Positions 51,851 to 63,562 of a DNA stretch of 64,000 nt are shown here, one piece after another. The DNA is from Melolontha melolontha. Lineage: Eukaryota; Arthropoda; Insecta; Coleoptera; Scarabaeidae. The stretch is taken from NCBI GenBank assembly GCA_935421215.2, contig OW285235.1, positions 220,111,049 through 220,175,048 of the forward strand. The letters are read 5' to 3'. Numbering within the stretch: position 1 is the first letter of the stretch; every line of letters starts with the position of its first letter. The translations under genes were made by a program, and so were the position numbers. The notes beneath the pieces were generated by a model that saw only the letters and a program-made list of their open reading frames with translations, searched no databases and was not told where the DNA came from.

Positions 51851-52974
51851 GTACTTCTTGACACCCTCACATTTAAACATCCACTACTAACACTGTAACA
51901 GTACTAACCCCCCACACGTTAGCATATAAGTTTATTCATCTTTGAAGTTTAAGGCATGCGCAATAAATCTCGTTTTAATTGAGTGGTGTCACACCTCACT
52001 AATTTTAGTGTCGCCCTCGTAAAGTTGTTGCTCTACAAAATTGGCCTAACGATTTCTTCACTTTTAAACCAGGTAGAATCGAAAATTACCACATCGTTGG
52101 GAAGAAATTGTTTATAATGTAGGAGAATATATCCGTGATTAATTCATGTATTTTTCTTTGCTTAAAAAGCTAATCAATCAATAAAAACATTTTTAATAAC
52201 ATGAAAATCTTATCAAAAATTAGGAGTGAAGAAAACAATACAAGTATAAATAAAAATTATTGGGTTTTACCGACTCGAATATATTTCAAATTGTTTGTGT
52301 TGCATTACAAATTGCGAATATCGCAAAATATTGGGCGTTATTTCTTCAGAAGATTTTAAAAAAACCGACGTTCGTTGTGCACTCTGCTGCGATGTAATAA
52401 AAAAATATAAGAAGGTCTATAAACAAGGTACTTCTCTTAACACGCAGGTTGAAACGAATAATTGTTTGTCCTTAATTGTATATATGCAAGAAAAAATAAA
52501 GAGTTTAGAATGTGTTTTTCAATATCGCCCCGATTTCTTTTTCCGAAGCTTATCTAGCAAGCAGACCTTTATCATCGGGGTTAAAGGAAAACGTTTCTTA
52601 TTTATTTGCGTTTTCTACCCTATAAAAATATTTATAGAGCGGAGGTCTAATATTAAGATGCTATCTTAGGTTGAATGTAAATAGAAGCAGATAAGAAAGC
52701 AACTTTTTTTTTGCTTATCTATTGGAACATGGAATATTTTATGTCAAGTTTTAAGTACACTATAAAGTTTATATTTTATATCCATTTAAAAGTGTTATCT
52801 TTTAAGCACATCGACTAATTAGTACTTGTCCCTTATTGTCCCTTATTACGCAGTAGCTTTTACAAAAAGCTCTCACAAAATATTTACAGTCTAAAAATAT
52901 ACGTGTTTAAGCTTAACTTGACACATAAATGTTTAATTAAGTAAAAATGATAATATTACTTAATTTCCACTTCA
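51851..52974. other. Gene-free stretch with one unassigned frame
   Basis: A plus-strand frame at 52295-52669 (124 codons, beginning MCCITNCEYRKILGVISSED, with a CxxC pair) has no recognised family and no conserved partner here. A partial copy of the hammerhead-repeat flank lies at 52185-52260. Confidence 0.4.
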
Positions 52975-53660
52975 TTGAGGTAAAATTCCGTTCCAATTGT
53001 TTCGACACACCGTTTCTTCATCAGATGGAGTTATATTGCAAACTAAACCTAAAGAATGTTGACAAATTTAAACTTAAATGAATACTATAATGAAACAATA
53101 ATTATACTCAGAAGGATTATTCAATAATAGGCACTTTATATTCAAAATGTAAACTAAATTACACAAAGGGACCAAAATTTACCGAGTAGAAACATAGAAA
53201 AGGGAAACCCAGAACAAATAAAAGAATCAGTTGTAAAATAGGGCAAAATAAAGGAGAATTGCCGAAATCTACCTGATTAGTGAGTAAAAGGTTTGTGTTT
53301 TTATGTTTCAAAATTTCCATAATTTCCAGTAAATTTAATTTTTGCGGTTTATTTTCTGCGTTTAAAATTTTAAAGTTATAAATAAAATTATGGGCTTCTT
53401 CTCTCAGATATATTGCACAATGTGAGTCATTCTTGTTATTAATATAGCTACTTTCACCTTTTTTAGTATTTTAGGAAAGGATCTACCTGTCTGGCTTATA
53501 TAAAATTTAGAGCATGAACTATATTCAACTTTATAAACTCCCGATTTATTGTTCCTATCTATTTTTTATTTATTGTTTTTAATAATTGAACCTAAAAACT
53601 TGTTGGTTTTGAAAGCTATGTTATATTTATTTCTCGTTAAGAATTTAGAATTTTTTTGCG
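52975..53660 (-). pseudogene. Penelope-like GIY-YIG endonuclease fragment with 3' hammerhead-like core
   Basis: Minus strand: KSGVYKVEYSSCSKFYISQT (about 53480-53540) is the GIY-YIG start, with the usual second motif altered to FYIS. TGRSFPKIL follows. Stops accumulate downstream. Near the 3' side, ATCTGATGAAGAAAC, loop, GTGTCGAAAC (53000-53025) reproduces the hammerhead CUGAUGA, a mismatched stem II and GAAA, but the bases after the short stem III read GGA rather than a cleavable triplet. Confidence 0.65.
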
Positions 53661-53768
53661 TAAGTTTACCGATATAAGTAAGAATTTTCTTACGGTAATT
53701 TATGATTTCTAAATTCTTAACGAGAAATAATTATAACAGTTTTCAAAACCAACAACTCTTTAGGTTAA
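53586..53768. repeat. Inverted duplication of PLE coding sequence
   Basis: About 70 bp at 53586-53655 (TTGTTGGTTTTGAAAGC ... TTTCTCGTTAAGAATTTAG) recurs inverted at 53700-53768. Between them ACCGATATAAGTAAGAA is itself near-palindromic. Inverted partial copies like this are common for Penelope-type elements. Confidence 0.65.
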
Positions 53769-55173
53769 AACGTTATAAATTAAGACAATCAGAACACATT
53801 GCTGTGTATAGTGGGTTTAATTGAAAGATAGTCCACTATTCACCACAATATGTCCAAACTCGAACTCAGTCAGCTGTTCTTTTTATATGAGACTCCTCTT
53901 CATCCAGGGTTTCACGTAAAGGAACGTGGAAATAAATATGAATTAATAATGATACAAACACATTCACGTACCCTTTTATTAAAAAAAATTTTAAAAAATC
54001 TTTACTAAATGTAAAGACAGCTAATGCATCATTTATACAGAAGCACAGAGGAAAGAGATTGTATGATAATTAACACGTATACAATGAAAACCTCTAATTG
54101 AAACGCGAGCAAAATTAATCCTAATAGATTGATTAGAAAACTTTCAATTTCATTAATTACTTTAACCCCAAATAAAACGTAAACAGATCCAACTGTCAGA
54201 CGCGTAAATAACTTTCACTCATGCGCAATAAGACGAGTATAAATTTCCCTCCAAACCTTGACTTCAAAATTCTAGAACAACGTGACAATAAAAAAAACCC
54301 TTTTATAAAAATGATAGTTTTCTTCACCATCTATATATTAAACTAAAATAGATACAAATCAACAGATATAAGTTAAATCAGTTAACAATATAATTTACAT
54401 ATCGTAGAAAAATATAGTTATCTGGTGTGGAAAAATACTTACATGTGCACACGATTTTTCACACACACAAAAAAAACTAATTAGAGAGATTGCAAGTGAG
54501 GTATAAATATTTCAAAATACGAGAAAAGAAAATCTCGTATAAAATACGGTAATGACTTACTAAAGCACATAACACTAAAAACAAGTAAACCCGAAATTAC
54601 TTTAAATAAAAGATAAAATAGAAGTTTTTATCTCCACACAACTCTCTCACTTGAATGCAAATCAATCTCTGACGGAAATATTGACCGCGCATGAAAGGTA
54701 CAAATAAATCAAAAATGCAGTGCAGATCGAACAACTTCCCGGACACCGCCCAAGTCAAAAACCTAAATATAAAGATATCACGAGTACAATCATAGGCAAC
54801 AAAATTGGTCCAGCAATAAAATTAAATAATTTTCAAAATATATCTATATCATATGGTGACCTACAAAAATAAATGTACATAAATAAATTAAAAATTTTAA
54901 AATTGTCTTCGGGGAAAAATCCATTACAATATGTAGCACAATGTTAATAAAATGTTCAACAAAATCGGCATTATTTCTATTTTATTTTTTATAATTAATA
55001 AAATACATATTATGATAATCTACCGTTTCAGTTGCATTAATTTTTATTCTATGATTATTCAATTATGTAGAGACAAACATCATTAGTATAGAAACTTGGA
55101 CATTAGACTACTTGTAAAAAATAAATAAGCGATACAGATAGTAGTTAAATTGATAAAAATAAATACACATATC

Positions 55174-55175
55174 TA

Positions 55176-55212
<37 letters not shown>
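55174..55212. repeat. (TA)n microsatellite
   Basis: TA run within otherwise featureless sequence. Confidence 0.85.
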
Positions 55213-55213
<1 letters not shown>

Positions 55214-55871
55214 ACTAAACCCCGAAAGGCAATGTGGAAGAAATGATTCCACAACAGGATAGTGACCCACGTTTAGGCGGCCATATAATGTAGAATGTGG
55301 AAATTTACTTCATTCAGGAATTATATTGATAATATTGATGAGACTCTTATAAATTAATTATTTATCTCAGGCGTGTGAACTAATCCGTTTAAAAGCTGCG
55401 GAAATAAACATACATATAAAAAAAAAAACCTTTATTAATTTTATCAATTTAAAGGGATATATATCGATCACTTGAGCCGTTTTTCATACAGCTGACATCT
55501 ATCTCAGGGTAGAAAGAACTCACTGTGTGAAATCAGCAAGATTTTGATCTACTTTAAAACAGGTAGACAAAAAAGAAACATATACCTACGGCAGGTTATA
55601 ATAATAAAACTTCTTTTTCAAACAAAACAATATGAAAACATTTATTTTAAATCCAAGAATACTAAAAAGGTAACAAATACAGTTGGATATGGAATACCTT
55701 AACAGGTCGGTATTTGCTTTCAAAACTTTTACTAAAACTAATAATTATACTACAATAACCTAAGTTAATTTATTCTTGCAGGAGAAGTAAAAGAAAAAAA
55801 AACGTTTGATTGTTTGCTTCAAAGGAAATATAAATTCTAAAAACACTAAGAATAACCTTGACGAGGTTGGC

Positions 55872-55889
55872 GCCCCACGTTGGGCGCCA
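55872..55889 (-). other. Candidate retrotransposon primer-binding site (tRNA-Lys)
   Basis: The minus strand reads TGGCGCCCAACGTGGGGC, the complement of the last 18 bases, including CCA, of a typical animal tRNA-Lys(CUU). This would place a 5' LTR at higher coordinates. A wider palindrome TTGGCGCC...GGCGCCAA surrounds it. The tRNA comparison is from general knowledge. Confidence 0.5.
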
Positions 55890-55890
55890 A

Positions 55891-55958
55891 GTAATATAGT
55901 GATACAATCGTGTGATGGAATGAGGTAATATAGTGATACAATCGTGTGATGAAATGAG
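55891..55958. repeat. 34-bp tandem duplication
   Basis: Two copies of a unit beginning GTAATATAGTGATACAATCG and ending AATGAG differ at one base. The first copy starts 1 bp after the candidate primer-binding site. Confidence 0.85.
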
Positions 55959-57344
55959 AAGAGAAATAAATAATGAAATTAATAAATAAATTTTATGATA
56001 TGTGAATGAGAGAAGAATAAGAGATGTAATGAAAAAGAAAACACTTTAGAGAACAGATAAAATACAATTTAATAAACATTAATAATAATACATTACACCT
56101 CTAAAGAATTTACCCCCCCCCCCCTATATCGTTCTTAGTACATGTGTACTTAATATAGAAAAACAACGGTGTGAATGGTGGTTTAAATAAGCTAATTCTG
56201 TTAGTATAACGATTAATATATGATCAGAGGTAGGTTGATATAATATATAAATAAGTTTCCAAACAATTTATCAGTTAAATAATTTCCTTTAGGAGGATTG
56301 AAAGAATATTAAAATACAAATCAGAGCAATCGATGTGATTTAACCTCAATCTTGAAAATGTACACTATGTAAATAAGATCTTATCTCAGGGCTAATTAAC
56401 GGTAAGTCGTGACTTAATTAACAACCAATATATCTATACAAATGCTAGCTCAGTAATTTACATATTAATAATCGGATAAGAGGTATTTAATACAGTGAAG
56501 CTGTACTATCTACGATCAATTAAAACAATACAATACTTTATATATTTGTAGGGTAAATTCTACCTTAACTTAAGGGCTCTGTAAAGCTCATAACAAATAG
56601 TAGCCTGGCTTGGACCTATGGACCATCGGTAAGGACCTCGAGCTGCTTACAGGTGTAGGACTTCCGGAATTCTAGCAGGTATTAGGATATACAGCACGTT
56701 TAACAGGATGGCTTTCATACAATTAAATTAAAACAAGAATTAGAAGAATAATAGTCTCAGGTTACTGTCTCGATACTCGTCTGATATGTATTCAAAATAC
56801 ACTTCGTAATTAAGGTAAATTTGTAATCCCAACGTAGTATTAAATTGGAAATATTAATATTCTTGATATTTCAGCTTCTATATGGAATTTAAAACTTAGA
56901 AAATCGCTTTTAAAACTTGAAGACGCCTAATTATTATCGAAGCCCCGCTTCAACGAACGTTTTTTTTTTTTCTGTTACCTGCGATACCACGTTCTAATAA
57001 TGTCAACGATATCTACCTTGGAAAAAAAATACCGCCGAAAAATAAAGGCGTGGTCAATTAGAAATATGAATGAATTTCTAATTTTAAGAGTGTTTAATTA
57101 ACAGAAGGTATTTAAAATATCCAAAAATAATAAACAATAAGTTAAAAGAAAAATAGACATTTTATATAGTAGATTACTACATGAAAGATAACCCTACTGT
57201 TGTTATTGTAACCTAGATGTCGCGATAAGACATAGTTTTATTTAATATGCTTTAATATTTGAATAATTTAAACTCAAATTATTAACAACTTGTTTGTTCA
57301 CATAAATTATAACAGAAGAACCAGCTTAATATATATATATATAT

Positions 57345-57535
57345 AAGGTAAACTTAATAAGTCGGCGATTAAAGGTCTGGTTTACTTCAAAGTATATATA
57401 TTTAAAACAACCCTACATGTTTCGGCAATACGCCTACATGTAGGGTTGTTTTAAATATATATACTTTGAAGTAAACCAGACCTTTAATCGCCGACTTATT
57501 AAGTTTACCTTATCATACCAAGGTCACGAAGATAT

Positions 57536-57560
<25 letters not shown>
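57345..57560. repeat. Penelope-type terminal palindrome (unit 1 of cluster)
   Basis: Arms begin GGTAAACTTAATAAGTCGGC, meet at GGCAATACGCCTACATGTAG, and return to AAGTTTACCTTATCATACCA. The centre has lost one hammerhead-like strand, so the arms nearly touch. It runs into a (TA)n at 57536-57560. Confidence 0.8.
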
Positions 57561-57566
<6 letters not shown>

Positions 57567-57828
57567 TTCGTGACCTTTGTATGATATGGTAAACTTAATA
57601 AGTCGGCGATTAAAGGTCTGGTTTATTACTTCAAAGTATATATGTATATTTAAAACAACCCTACATGTTTCGGCAATGATGCCTTTGTCAAGGATATAAA
57701 AAATATAAATGCATTTATATTTTTATATCCTTGACAAAGGCATCATTGCCGAAACATGTAGGGTTGTTTTAAATATATATACTTTGAAGTAATAAACCAG
57801 ACCTTTAATCGCCGACTTATTAAGTTTA

Positions 57829-57890
<62 letters not shown>
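57561..57890. repeat. Penelope-type terminal palindrome (unit 2 of cluster)
   Basis: Opens with ATATTTTCGTGACCTTTGTA, the inverse of the end of unit 1, so the TA tract between them is itself the centre of a palindrome. Arms contain GTTTCGGCAATGATGCC / GGCATCATTGCCGAAAC and CTTGACAAAGG. It ends in a (TA)n at 57832-57890. Confidence 0.8.
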
Positions 57891-57892
<2 letters not shown>

Positions 57893-58302
57893 TTTTCGTG
57901 ACCTTGGTATGATAAGGTAAACTTAATTAGTCGGCGATTAAAGGTCCGGTTATTACTTCAAAGTGTATATATTTAAAATAATCCTACATGTTTCGGCAAT
58001 GATGCCTTTGTCAAGGATATAAAAAATATAAGTGACAGAATATAAGAAGCTGTGGGTTTATTATACCAATTTGTATAAATAGTACCCTGTCTATCATAGC
58101 TCAAAGAAATATCAAGAAAATTAATACTGTTATTAAATTCTTCTTCAATAGTGAATTTTAATTTGTTGTGAAAGATTTATATTCTGTCACTTATATTTTT
58201 TATATCCTTGACAAAGGCATCATTGCCGAAACATGTAGGATTATTTTAAATATATACACTTTGAAGTAATAACCAGACCTTTAATCGCCGACTAATTAAG
58301 TT

Positions 58303-58350
<48 letters not shown>
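57891..58350. repeat. Penelope-type termini flanking a leftover RT fragment (unit 3 of cluster)
   Basis: Inverted termini as in units 1 and 2, but with about 130 bp of PLE coding sequence between them. This makes it a deletion derivative of a PLE with inverted ends. Confidence 0.85.
58045..58170 (-). pseudogene. Penelope-like RT thumb fragment between inverted termini
   Basis: The minus strand reads LKFTIEEEFNNSINFLDISL and then TIYTNWYNKPTAS without a stop, aligning with the RT of the PLE at 4510-5655 (LKFTIEIEENNSINFLDLTL, KWYTKPITS). It proves that the flanking GCCGAAACATGTAG repeats are PLE termini. Confidence 0.85.
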
Positions 58351-58357
<7 letters not shown>

Positions 58358-58565
58358 AATGACCATATAAAATAGATAAGCAAATAAAAATATTCAATTA
58401 AGTTCTGTATCATGATTAAAAAGCTAATTTTGATCTTACATCGTGTTTACATATTATTTACTTAATTATTAACCATTTAATTACCATTATTTCATAGATA
58501 TGACTTTCTTGGGACAATATAAATTAATTAAATTGTTTATAAACCGTAGGTATGAGCTGTACTAT

Positions 58566-58599
<34 letters not shown>

Positions 58600-58607
<8 letters not shown>

Positions 58608-58800
58608 ATAATTTCTTAGCCGTTCATTTAGTATATCAATTGATAAATTCTTGGAGTTTTTCAGCTTTTATATAAAATATTTATAAATATTATCAAATTA
58701 GTATGTAATTATGATGTAAATGTGAATGTAAACATTCCTGTCTACAAATTACAACGCAAGTCATACGAAATTTAATTGAAAAATTTTTGTCTACGTTTAT
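58600..58800 (-). mobile_element. SINE tail copy
   Basis: Inverse of the tail at 4300-4475: AGATAATTTCTTAGCCGTTC, TTGGAGTTTTTCAGCTTTTA, ATGTGAATGTAAACATTCCT, ACAAATTACAACGCAAGTCA. The tRNA-like head is missing after CTACGTTTATAAAAG. Flanked on both sides by (TA)n (58567-58600 and 58837-58866). Confidence 0.65.
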
Positions 58801-58831
58801 AAAAGTTGAAAAACTCAAAAAATTTATCAAT

Positions 58832-58866
<35 letters not shown>

Positions 58867-58871
<5 letters not shown>

Positions 58872-59030
58872 TTCGTGACCTTGGTATAATATGGTAAACT
58901 CAATCAGTCGGCGATTAAAGTCGGCGATTATTTTATTACTTCAAAGTATATATATTTAAAATAACCCTACTTGTTTCGGCAATGATGTCTTTATCAAGGA
59001 TATAAAAAATATAAATATATATTTATATTT
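58867..59030 (-). repeat. Penelope-type terminal repeat, single arm
   Basis: TATTTTCGTGACCTTGGTAT, AAACTCAATCAGTCGGCGAT and TTGTTTCGGCAATGATGTC, followed by TTATCAAGGATATAAAAAAT. One arm only; the partner is missing before the hAT relic begins. Confidence 0.7.
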
Positions 59031-59079
59031 ATATATGATACAGTGTTTAGACAAAATTATCACATGGGACATTAATAGT

Positions 59080-60584
59080 ATCAAACCAATGAAAATCCAT
59101 GATAAAATTAGCGAATTGATAGCTGTGGATAACTAACCCATTGCAATAGTCGAGAATGTTGGATTTATTAATCTTTTGAAAACATTAGAGTCCCGATATC
59201 ATATACCTTCATGAAAATATTTCTCAGAAATTATTATTCCTACTCCCTACATACGATAAATGTTGTTCGAAAATCTCCTTGACATCAGACATATGGACCT
59301 ATTCTGAGAATATCGAAAGCTTTGTAAGCCTCAGTGAACATTGGCTTAATGGAAAATTTGAAAAAAAGTGCGTGTTCGAAATACTCGCCATTTTCCTGGA
59401 AGCCATGCAGGTACTGCCATTAGTGATTAATTAAGCGAAATGCTGCAATTCTGGAAGTTAGACACTGAAAACCACAGACACGTTTTGCTACGAGATGGTG
59501 CTCGTAGTTTGATAAGTGGATCGAATATTGCCCATTTGAAAAACTAGTCATATTTTATTCATAGCATCCAATTGGTAATTTATGATAGCATATTTTCTCA
59601 AAAATCTATTTCCGACATAACTGCAAAGTGTCGCAATATGGTAACCAATTTTAATCACTCGCAAGCAGCTAGTACTAAGTTGAAAGAAATACAAACCAAA
59701 TTATCGCTTCCACAACACAAATTAGTACAAGACGTCGTCACGAGATAGAATTCGACATATCATATGCTCATGATGGATATTAGAACAAAAAGATGCCATC
59801 GCACTATATTCATCTGATCATGATATATCAAACTTGAACGCAGCAAATCTGAAGTTAATTGAAAATAGAGTTATCTTATAGGAACAATTTTACATCGTTA
59901 CAGCTGAAGCCAGTTCAGAGGAAGCCCTTATTTTGATGGTAATCCCAAATGTAGTTGCTTTAGAGCGCCTTCTCTGTAAAAAACTAAACGACGAAGGAAC
60001 AGTAACCATGAAAAAGAAATGCTAAAATCTTGAAAGGCTCGATTTGAAAATGTGGAAAAAAATAAGTTGTATCTAATAGCTACGGTATTAAATCGCCGTT
60101 ACAAACTCAAATTTTTCAAGCTCGATACACAAAATATTGCTAAAAATTAGATTATAGAAGAAACAATGACAATAACCAAAGAGAACCTGCAGAACATGGA
60201 AAAAATAATCATGATAAAAATGAAAATGTGTGGGCTTGCATAGATGAAATTTTATTTGAAAGTAAATCCATTATTGAAGAAGAATCCTATACTGTGGCAA
60301 ATTCAACAGATAATATTCAACTTTTAAATTTTCTTATATATCCTAACATTCCTCGTACTGAAAAGCCGTTGGTTTGGTGGGCAAAAAATGCAAATATTTA
60401 TCCAACACTATCAAAATTGGCTAGACAATACCTAGCAGCGCCTCCTAGCAGCACCCCCAGTGGAAGAATGTTCAGCGAGGCGCGTATTATTTACGAAGAG
60501 AGAAGAAATAGACTTCTTCCTCGAAATGCAGAGAAATTATTATTTCTGAATTATAATCTCCCATTAATGAGATTTAATTATATA

Positions 60585-60642
<58 letters not shown>

Positions 60643-60812
60643 AATTTTTTGTTTTGTATTTTTTAATAAAATGTCTAGTTAAAATAAATTTTGTGTAATT
60701 TATTTTCATTAACTTATTATCTTATCTTCTTTTCAAATTTCAGATAAGGACCTCATTACCCGGCAGTATTTGCTGGATCCGGGTAATTTCCGGGTACCCG
60801 ATACATCACTAG
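59080..60812 (+). pseudogene. hAT transposase relic with 3' terminus
   Basis: Pieces in order: KIHDKISELIAVDN and FINLLKTLESRYHIPS (about 59098-59220); SLSEHWLNGKFEKKC (about 59330); IQLVIYDSIFSQKSISD, NFNHSQAASTKLKEIQTKLS and LPQHKLVQDVVTR, with a stop in place of Trp before NSTYHM (about 59560-59770). The best-preserved part is the dimerisation domain at 60228-60590 (WWAKNANIYPTLSKLARQYL, ARIIYEERRNRLLP). The 3' end GGGTACCCGATACATCACTAG (to 60812) resembles a hAT terminus. The 5' end is lost in the PLE repeats. Trailing Ile-Tyr codons at 60589-60643 are a (TA)n. Confidence 0.75.
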
Positions 60813-61242
60813 TTTGAATACGGTTCTGTGTAAGGTTATCTGTATGTTGACTACCTACAGCCCCGTTAGGGTTAGACATCATTACGGTGCAATGAACACT
60901 GTAGCTCGCAACATCTATATTCAGCTTCAGTAAGATAAATTACAGAAATTATGAAAATGTCGCGATTCAAAATAATGTAAGACTACATCGTAATATTATG
61001 CTCTAATCATTATCGTTGGTTTTAGGTAAAATGCTTTTGTTATTGTTTTTTTTTCAGTAAACTTTTCAACAATCGAATGATTTTTCTCTTTTGCTTTGAA
61101 CGTAACCAAATTGTACAAATTTATATCCAGTATTTATTCTCTTATAAACCTCAAATCAGCTTTTAAATTGTGTCTATAGTAATTTTAATCTTTTCACCAC
61201 ACTAAATTTAAATTTTTGAATTATTTTCATTGTTGTAACGCA
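60813..61242. other. Gene-free stretch
   Basis: Nothing recognisable between the hAT terminus and the next mariner. Confidence 0.5.
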
Positions 61243-61244
61243 TA

Positions 61245-62507
61245 CGAGGGACACCTTTTATATTTTTACAATCGACCACTAGATGGTGCTTTTGGCATAT
61301 GTAATCACTATATTCTTAAAGTTTGACATTTGTCAATGAGAAATCCGCGATAGCTTAGAAATTGAGTCAGTAGTTTGTTGACAGTGACAGTTTTAATACA
61401 ATGAGTTTGTAAAATAATGGAGATTACTCGTGATGTTTTTCCTTGGATGATTTTTTACGATTATAAAAAAGGCCTAACTCCACAAGAATTCATTATATGG
61501 CTTCGGTCAACTTTTGGTAATGAAGCACCATCAGAGAAGACAGTTTAAAATTGATTTGCAGAATTTCGTCATGGTCGTGCCTCAGTGAGTGATGAATCAC
61601 GTAAAGGTCGACCAAAAACTGTGATTCCAAAAAAAAAACGATGCCGTGCGGAAAATGATAGAACACGATTGACATGTGACTTACAGTATGGTAGAGGCAT
61701 CCCTTGACATATCGTAGACTGCAATTCATTCGATTTTACATAAACATTTATTTGTAAAAAAAATATGTTCCATATGGATTCCACATAACTTGACTGAAGC
61801 ACAGAAAGCAGGTCGTGTCAATTGGTATAAAAATATGCGCAAAAAATTCGACGTAGGAACCACAAGATCCATATACAACATCGTCGCAGGTGAGGAATCA
61901 TGGATATATGCGTATGAGCCGGAAACAAAGCAACAATCTACTGTATGGGTGTTCCAAGACGAACCGAACCCCACAAAAGTTGTTCGTGCAAGAAGCACTT
62001 CCAAGAAAATGATAGCTTGTTTCTTCGGCTGTACAGGACACATCGCAACAATTCCTTAAAAGGATCGAAAAACTGTTAACGCTGAATGGTATACAGTAAT
62101 TTGTTTGCCAAACGTTATAGAAGAAATCATATTATTCATCACGATAATGCGAGTTACCATACAGCACGTCGAACAGTTGCCTATTTGAAGGAGAAAAGTG
62201 TTGAAATAATGTCCATTGTCCATATTCACCTGACTTGTCGCCGAATGATTTCTTTTTGTTCCCAACAATGAAACAAAAAATGCATGGACAGCGATTTTTA
62301 ACACCTCAAGAAGCAGTCGAAGCCTTTGAAAACCATGTTTCTGAGATACAACCTTCAGAGTGGAAAAAATGTTTTGAGAACTGGTTCGTACGCATGCAAC
62401 AATGTATATACCATAAAGACGAATATTTTGAAAAACGATAAAATAGTTTGTTCCCAAAAATTTTGTTTTCGTCCCAGATTTTGTAAAAATATAGAAGGTG
62501 ACCCTCG
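61245..62507 (+). mobile_element. Near full-length mariner
   Basis: Ends CGAGGGACACCTTTTATATT and (inverted) CGAGGGTCACCTTCTATATT continue TTTACAA. TA flanks at 61243-61244 and 62508-62509. The length of 1263 bp is normal for a mariner. Confidence 0.9.
61417..62441 (+). pseudogene. mariner (DD34D-type) transposase, full length but broken
   Basis: MEITRDVFPWMIFYDYKKGL opens the DNA-binding domain, and NWFAEFRHGRASVSDESRKG and RPKTVIPKKK follow. A stop at 61546-61548 and shifts near 61640-61790 interrupt the linker. The catalytic region has IVAGEESWIYAYEPETKQQ, where the family's GDETW Asp is Glu. HHDNASYHTARRTVAYLKEK carries the second Asp, and YSPDLSPNDFFLFPTMKQ the third after a shift near 62220. 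The C-terminal end EAVEAFENHVSEIQPSEWKK to YFEKR is intact, with the stop at 62439-62441. The first-Asp substitution would be disabling even without the frameshifts. Confidence 0.85.
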
Positions 62508-63179
62508 TATTTCCAAGAAGAACGCACATTTATTCGTTTTTCTTCCTAAATTTTAATAATTCTGTGAAGTATGTGATAAATAAATAAATAAATAAGATAA
62601 AATCATTTCGCTATTTCAACAGAAGAAGATTTCAAATATTTTTAAGAAAACAAACATGATGACAAGAAAACGTCCGCAAGTAAAATACGTCTACGAATTC
62701 AGTAAAACCTTACACAAATACTTTCCTTATTAATGTGATAAAACACGGAAACAAGCGAGCCGGAGCAACGTTACTAGTGCATGTAAATAAATGGAACAAT
62801 ACTACAAGAAAACCCTAATAAATCCGCGAGACACAGGGGCGACGCGTCATAAAAAGAATAATTTCGAAAACATTTTCATTTACAACAACCTACTTTAGTA
62901 CCGAAGCTGCTGGAAAGGTACGAAAGTCTAGGAACATACTTATCACAAAAATAAAAACCATTCTTTATCCACGGTTTTAGTTTCGTGAAAGTTTTTGCCT
63001 ATTTCTCCCCAAATCGCTTACTTAAATTGATTAAATAGTTTGTCCTCTAATTTGCAACAAAGTTGGAGACCAAGTGTATGTAAGTTGAGGATAATTTATT
63101 ACAATTTCCATGTTATTTGAAATATATATAGTATATTCATTTGTTATATTTAATAAATGGCTAAGAAATTATCTAAACA

Positions 63180-63185
<6 letters not shown>
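62508..63185. other. Gene-free stretch
   Basis: Nothing recognisable apart from a short ATAA tandem near 62578-62596 and a GCTAAGAAATTATCT word at 63162 shared with the SINE 3' end. Confidence 0.5.
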
Positions 63186-63210
<25 letters not shown>

Positions 63211-63516
63211 GGTAAACCTAATCAGTAGGCGATTAAAGGTCTGTATATTACTTCAAAATATATGTATTTAAAAAACTCTACATGTTTCGGCTGTATACGC
63301 CATTTTCAAGAGAATACAAAATATGAATGACAGGATATAAATGTCAAGTAATTAAGTTGACATTTATATCCTGTCATTCATATATTGTATTCTCTTGAAA
63401 AAGGCGTATACAGCCGAAACATGTAGAGTTTTTTAAATACATATATTTTGAAGTAATATACAGACCTTTAATCGCCTACTGATTAGGTTTACCATATCAT
63501 ACCAAGGTCACGAAGT

Positions 63517-63560
<44 letters not shown>
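63183..63560. repeat. Penelope-type terminal palindrome between (TA)n tracts
   Basis: Arms of about 140 bp: GGTAAACCTAATCAGTAGGC ... GTTTCGGCTGTATACGCC, mirrored by GGCGTATACAGCCGAAAC ... GCCTACTGATTAGGTTTACC. CTTGAAAAAGGC precedes the stem. The right side runs through ATACCAAGGTCACGAAG into a TA tract, exactly as at 43694 and 57345. The sequence is diverged from those units at many positions, so it is a separate subfamily. Confidence 0.8.

Positions 63561-63562
<2 letters not shown>

Larger units (their letters stand above)
53870..57340. other. Gene-free stretch with LTR-retrotransposon hints
   Basis: No protein homology on either strand. It holds a tRNA-Lys-type primer-binding-site sequence (55872-55889), a 34-bp tandem duplication beside it, a run of 12 C (56113-56124) and a (TA)n at 55174-55212. 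It could be a non-autonomous LTR retrotransposon, but I did not find a pair of LTRs. Confidence 0.45.

Noticed and set aside
52295..52669. A novel small zinc-finger gene (124 codons, CxxC near the middle)
   Set aside because: Only scattered cysteines, no conserved spacing, no second copy or neighbouring signals; likely chance in AT-rich DNA.
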